Assembly (NCBI GenBank): GCA_002306005.1 | Contig: DBRO01000124.1 | Location: forward strand, 3,828-11,827 | Length of the DNA stretch: 8,000 nt | Reading direction: 5' to 3' | DNA from: Ruminococcus sp. UBA1366 | Lineage (GTDB): Bacteria; Bacillota; Clostridia; Oscillospirales; Ruminococcaceae | Part shown: positions 5,949 to 8,000 of the stretch, one piece after another | Position numbering within the stretch: position 1 is the stretch's first letter | How the letters are laid out: each line of letters begins with the position of its first letter | Program-made: the position numbers and the translations under genes | Notes under the pieces: generated by a model | The model's database searches: none | What the model was told of the DNA's origin: nothing | What the model saw: the letters and a program-made list of their open reading frames with translations, nothing else

Positions 5949-6006
5949 TCCTTCTGCGGGGAGACCTCCCGCTGATCTTCTGTTGCTTTTCCTTTTCCTT
6001 GACTAT

Positions 6007-6035
6007 ACTATACCACGGATTTTGTGCAATGTCAA
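6007..6035 (-). promoter_or_regulatory. Near-consensus sigma-A promoter into the 1-kb gene-free region
   Basis: Minus strand: -35 TTGACA (6030-6035, perfect), 17-base spacer, -10 TATAGT (6007-6012), predicted start near 6000. It diverges from the promoter of the DUF1292 gene, with about 60 bases of AT-rich DNA between the two -35 boxes. This is among the best promoters in the window, yet no convincing protein gene lies downstream of it. Confidence 0.83.
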
Positions 6036-6093
6036 TAGTTTTCACGCAGTTTTCATGAAATAAATTATTTAATATTACTTTTACTCAAAGTGC

Positions 6094-6123
6094 TTGACAA
6101 TCCGGAATCGTTTGTTGTATAAT
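6094..6123 (+). promoter_or_regulatory. Sigma-A promoter of the DUF1292 gene
   Basis: -35 TTGACA (6094-6099), 18-base spacer, -10 TATAAT (6118-6123), both hexamers perfect, preceded by AT-rich DNA that could act as an UP element. The start near 6130 gives a leader of about 200 bases before the ATG at 6333. Confidence 0.9.
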
Positions 6124-6129
6124 AAAGGT

Positions 6130-6332
6130 GTTGCGGTGCTGAAAACAGCTTGTTTTTCGCAAAAAAACCGCACATTTGTAACAGATCCCAAGCATTTTTC
6201 TCTATCAGAATCTGCGCAACGACGCTGAGCTGATGCGGCATCGGGCATTTGCGGCTGCCCTTGCCGTCATTTTTATAAGCAGGGTTTTTGTTTATCCGGA
6301 AAAGCCGGAGAATATAGGAAAGAGGAGATACC
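6130..6332 (+). promoter_or_regulatory. Long structured leader with terminator-like hairpin, possible attenuator
   Basis: About 200 untranslated bases. A hairpin CGGCA-tc-GGGCA / TGCCC-t-TGCCG (6236-6266, 10 paired bases, 8-base loop) is followed by TCA and five T (6270-6274), resembling an intrinsic terminator ahead of the gene. Upstream, TGCGGT and ACCGCA could enclose GCTG-AAAA-CAGC, and downstream TCCGG-AAAAG-CCGGA lies just before the ribosome site AGAGGAG (6321-6327). No known riboswitch consensus (T-box, TPP, SAM, purine, FMN, cobalamin) was recognised. Alternatively a separate small RNA of about 145 bases ends at 6274. Confidence 0.45.
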
Positions 6333-6674
6333 ATGGCTGAGGAAATGGATTACACACCGGATTTATACACGCTGGTGGATGAAGACGGCGAGGAAAAAAC
6401 TTTTGAAATGCTGGACGTATTAGAAGTAGATGACGAACGCTATTTTGCACTGACCGCTTACAATGAAGACCCGGAGGCAGCGCTCAATGATGACGGGGAA
6501 GTGATTATTCTCAAGTCCGTATATGAGGGAGATGAGGAAATCATGGTCTCCATTGACAATGAAGAAGAATATGACAAGATCGGCAGAATGTTTATGAAAC
6601 GATTGGAAGAGCTCTATGATTTTGAGACCGAAGACAGTTGCTCTTGCGGCGAATGTGACTGCGATCACGAATAA
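6333..6674 (+). CDS. DUF1292 (YrzB-like) acidic protein with Cys-rich tail
   Basis: 113 residues; ATG at 6333 after AGAGGAG. The body YTLVDEDGEEKTFEMLDVLEV, YFALTAY, EVIILKSVYEGDEEIMVSIDNEEEYDKIGRMFMKRL follows the DUF1292 pattern, a very acidic small cytosolic protein common in Firmicutes and often encoded beside alaS, ireB (UPF0297) and ruvX. Those partners are absent here, and the gene has its own promoter and terminator. Function is not established. Unusually, the protein ends in a CxCxxCxC cluster (Cys105, 107, 110 and 112 within DSCSCGECDCDHE), with a penultimate His, a possible metal-binding tail. The family call is solid; the meaning of the tail is a guess. Confidence 0.9.
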   Translation: MAEEMDYTPDLYTLVDEDGEEKTFEMLDVLEVDDERYFALTAYNEDPEAALNDDGEVIILKSVYEGDEEIMVSIDNEEEYDKIGRMFMKRLEELYDFETEDSCSCGECDCDHE

Positions 6675-6680
6675 TCACTG

Positions 6681-6715
6681 ACGAAAACGGAAAATACACC
6701 CCGGATTCGTTTTTT
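6681..6715 (+). terminator. Rho-independent terminator of the DUF1292 gene
   Basis: ACGAA (6681-6685) pairs with TTCGT (6706-6710), then a 2x2 internal loop, then CGG/CCG, with T run 6710-6715. It lies six bases after the stop codon. The stem is moderately weak but well placed. Confidence 0.7.
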
Positions 6716-6737
6716 CAAAACTGCCGCGGATTCCCTG

Positions 6738-6766
6738 TTGTATTTTAATAAAAAACGTGCTATACT
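6738..6766 (+). promoter_or_regulatory. Probable sigma-A promoter of the small RNA gene
   Basis: -35 TTGTAT (6738-6743, three of six), 17-base spacer, -10 TATACT (6761-6766), start near 6773. It lies between the terminator of the DUF1292 gene and the GC-rich RNA-like segment. Confidence 0.6.
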
Positions 6767-6809
6767 ATAAGCACAAACAAAACCTTCTGCCTTGTACGAG
6801 CAAGCACAG

Positions 6810-6839
6810 CTTTTATATAATCCAACACATATATAAAAG
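6810..6839 (+). repeat. Perfect 10-bp inverted repeat in the 5' part of the small RNA
   Basis: CTTTTATATA (6810-6819) and TATATAAAAG (6830-6839) enclose a 10-base loop. The stem is AT-only apart from the closing pair. It sits between the predicted transcript start and the GC-rich core and may mark where a precursor is trimmed. Confidence 0.75.
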
Positions 6840-7000
6840 GGAACTGGGCTCTGTGCGGGGATTGCAGACCTCCCGCCCGTCCCGCAATAGCCGGACGGTC
6901 TACGGACGAAGGGAGCGTGAGACGCACAGGCTGGCACCCACCTGCTTTTGGCGGGTTTTATATCCTGTGCGACGGCAGGGCGGAGCTTTTTGAACACAAC

Positions 7001-7035
7001 AAAGCACATCGGATTTTTGTCCGGTGTGCTTTTTT
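7001..7035 (+). terminator. Strong Rho-independent terminator of the small RNA
   Basis: A 13-bp stem (AAAGCACATCGGA, 7001-7013, with TCCGGTGTGCTTT, 7020-7032, one G-U pair) with a TTTTTG loop is followed by a T run to 7035. Read on the minus strand, the tail TTTGTTGTG is poor, so it is only a weak terminator for the convergent gene at 7049-7420. Confidence 0.92.
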
Positions 7036-7048
7036 ATCGAATCAAACC

Positions 7049-7420
7049 TTACAATTTTACATAGCCGCCCGCATATTCAAAGCTTAAAAACCTTGTACCT
7101 TTATAGGTCAGTCTGCCCTCAGCTTCTTCCGGCAGTGCGTTGTAAATCCGGTGGCTAACACGCAGCACCACATTCTCCTCCGTGCTGAGAATGCGAAAAT
7201 GTGCCAAATATGCCGTTTCCGCCATCACAGTACCGTCTTTATCCGTAAAAGTATTGGTATTGCTTTCTTTAAAATACAGACAGACCTCCTCCGTTGCCGT
7301 GGGAACTGCCATATTTTGTATAAATACATTAATGCCGTGAAACACGAAATATATCAAAACAGCTGCCAGTACAGCCACTAAAAGTTCCAAATGTGCATCC
7401 TCCCGAATCCATTTCTGCAT
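7049..7420 (-). CDS. DUF2500 family membrane-anchored protein
   Basis: 123 residues. A single N-terminal membrane segment (about residues 11-33, LELLVAVLAAVLIYFVFHGI) is followed by an outside-facing or periplasm-like beta-rich domain: AYLAHFRILSTEENVVLRVSHRIYNALPEEAEGRLTYKGTRFLSFEY. The last part, G-x-L-T-Y-K-G-T-R-F-x-S-F, is the DUF2500 hallmark (compare E. coli YhhM). Function of the family is unknown. The ATG at 7418-7420 is the only start that keeps the membrane segment, but no good ribosome site precedes it; AAGAGGA is about 20 bases away. It begins 28 bases after the stop of the aldo/keto reductase on the same strand, so the two are likely co-transcribed and possibly translationally coupled. 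Confidence 0.85.
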   Translation of the reverse strand: MQKWIREDAHLELLVAVLAAVLIYFVFHGINVFIQNMAVPTATEEVCLYFKESNTNTFTDKDGTVMAETAYLAHFRILSTEENVVLRVSHRIYNALPEEAEGRLTYKGTRFLSFEYAGGYVKL

Positions 7421-7448
7421 ACCGGTTATAGGACGGTAATCCTCTTAC

Positions 7449-8000
7449 TTAAATGATGTTTTCGAGCTGCGCGAGCGTGCTTTTATCAAACACAAGATCC
7501 TGCGCTTTCATGTTTTCTTCCAGCTGCCAAAGCTTCGTTACCGCAAACACACTCGTAATCGGAAACGGCTGGCTGGATAAGTACCCAAGCGTAATCATCG
7601 CCGGTGTGTAGCCGGTTTTTTGGCTCATTTCCTTTACGCGGGCAAGCCTTGCCAAATTGGCGGCGCTCACGAACTGTCCCTCGATCAAATGGCTGACGGA
7701 TTCTCCCTTGGCAAGCTTAGAGAAAAAGCCCTTTGCCTGTGGGGAAAACGCCATCACTGGGAACTGATGCTTCTGGTACCAGACGAATTCTTTTAAATCC
7801 ATCACGACAATCGTATCGTCCCCAAAGGTATCCCGGCTTGCGTGCGCAAGACTATAATAGATTTGGCTGATCCGGAACGGCTCCAGCCCGTTTGCCGCCG
7901 CATAACGATTGGCCGCCTCAATGCGTTCGGTTTTCCAGTTGGATGCGCCCAAAAAGCGCACCTTGCCGGATTTTACAAAGCCATCCAGTACCGGCATGAT
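7449..8000 (-). CDS. Aldo/keto reductase, C-terminal part
   Basis: 183 codons are visible; the start lies beyond position 8000. The motif GKVRFLGASNW (the family's G-K-[IV]-R-x-[IL]-G-x-S-N-[FW]) opens the second half of the TIM barrel, followed by an IYYSL strand (family N/Q-x-x-Y-S/N-L) and PVMAFSPQAKGFFS (family-like A-x-S-P-L-x-x-G). The end SVFAVTKLWQLEENMKAQDLVFD corresponds to the NADPH-binding I-P-G-x-x-x-x-x-Q-L-x-E-N segment, although the usual I-x-G-x-R is replaced by VFAVTK. The catalytic Asp, Tyr, Lys and His lie mostly outside the window. The substrate cannot be assigned; family members reduce aldehydes and ketones with NADPH. It is the upstream partner of the DUF2500 gene. Confidence 0.9.
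   Translation of the reverse strand: MMPVLDGFVKSGKVRFLGASNWKTERIEAANRYAAANGLEPFRISQIYYSLAHASRDTFGDDTIVVMDLKEFVWYQKHQFPVMAFSPQAKGFFSKLAKGESVSHLIEGQFVSAANLARLARVKEMSQKTGYTPAMITLGYLSSQPFPITSVFAVTKLWQLEENMKAQDLVFDKSTLAQLENII

Larger units (their letters stand above)
4955..6000 (-). ncRNA. Candidate long (about 1 kb) non-coding or micro-ORF transcript, unclassified
   Basis: A near-consensus minus-strand promoter (6007-6035) fires into about 1 kb with no ORF longer than about 74 codons and no recognisable protein domain on either strand, ending at the bidirectional terminator. Local stems seen on the transcript include TCTGAA/TTCAGA with a 4-base loop (5566-5581), GTTCT/AGAAC (5599-5612), GGTTC/GAACC (5731-5744), GGAAAT/ATTTCC (5422-5439), TTTGCA/TGCAAA (5034-5052), GCGGG/CCCGC (5956-5972) and AACGCC/GGCGTT (5099-5134). 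An 11-bp long-range pairing with one G-U joins 5884-5894 to 5081-5091. The number of short stems is close to chance for 1 kb, so structure alone does not prove an RNA gene. The support is promoter, terminator, absence of genes and internal repeats. It could instead be several micro-ORFs, or decayed genes whose promoter survives. No known large RNA class was recognised. Confidence 0.4.
6773..7035 (+). ncRNA. ssrS: Independent small RNA, resembles 6S RNA
   Basis: About 260 bases with own promoter and terminator and no credible ORF. The core (about 6841-6990) is GC-rich and highly paired. A closing helix GGGCTCTGT/GCGGAGCTT (6846-6854 with 6980-6988) contains several G-U pairs. Internal elements are GCGGG/CCCGC (6855-6876), CCGTCC/GGACGG (6877-6898), GCGT-GAG-ACGC (6915-6925) and ACCTGC-TTTTG-GCGGGT (6940-6956). 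The 3' side, GGGTTTTATATCCTGTGCGACGGC into CGGAG, resembles the E. coli 6S 3' strand (GGGTTACAGCCTGCGGCGGC into CGGAG) from memory, and a small hairpin precedes it as in the 6S central bubble. 6S RNA binds the sigma-A holoenzyme and acts as a template for short product RNAs. Two incompatible helices are possible: 6851-6857 with 6923-6929, or 6923-6930 with 6964-6971. That it is an RNA gene is fairly safe; the 6S identity is tentative. Confidence 0.55.

Noticed and set aside
4996..6000. High hairpin density as proof of a structured RNA
   Set aside because: Stems of 5-6 bp with small loops are expected several times per kb by chance, so the count seen is not a clear excess.
6665..7009. Minus-strand ORF of 114 codons across the small RNA
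   Set aside because: It crosses two terminators and a promoter, has no ribosome site, and its translation has no family features.

Overview
The window looks like a chromosomal segment of a low-to-mid GC Firmicute, most likely a gut-type Clostridia (Oscillospirales-like). The signs are AGGAGG-type ribosome sites, TTGACA/TATAAT promoters, Clostridia-type families (a bacterial PH-domain protein, DUF1292, a CoA-disulfide-reductase/rhodanese/TusA/DsrE fusion) and Rho-independent terminators after most units. The assignment is an inference; there is no rRNA or phylogenetic marker. No tRNA, transposase, phage gene or CRISPR array was seen.

Left part (1-3300), all on the minus strand: the 5' end of pyrE with its own promoter, then a sulfur/redox pair. 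trxA (thioredoxin) lies just upstream of an 829-residue four-module flavoprotein that combines a pyridine-nucleotide disulfide reductase, a rhodanese, a TusA domain and a DsrE2-like domain. The five candidate relay cysteines are all intact, which suggests NADH-driven handling of persulfides or CoA-disulfides. The two genes probably share the trxA promoter, partly interrupted by two hairpins. A 13-base dyad sits near -41 of that promoter and a CsoR/CstR-like half-site overlaps its -10.

Middle (3300-4995), plus strand: a small PH-domain protein with a strong extended -10 promoter and a strong terminator, followed with almost no gap by an FkbM-type methyltransferase.

Next comes about 1 kb (4996-6035) without a convincing protein gene. 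It is not featureless. A near-consensus minus-strand promoter fires into it, a terminator that works in both directions closes it, and it holds five degenerate copies of a Shine-Dalgarno-plus-start-like repeat, several tiny ORFs and possible long-range pairings. I treat it as a candidate long non-coding or micro-ORF transcript and the most unusual part of the window. Simple decay of older genes remains possible.

Right part (6036-8000): a divergent promoter drives a long leader containing a terminator-like hairpin and then a DUF1292 protein with a cysteine-rich tail. After its terminator lies an independent small RNA gene (about 6773-7035) that resembles 6S RNA and contains mutually exclusive helices. 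Facing it on the minus strand are a DUF2500 membrane-anchored protein and, 28 bases upstream of it, the C-terminal half of an aldo/keto reductase that runs off the window.
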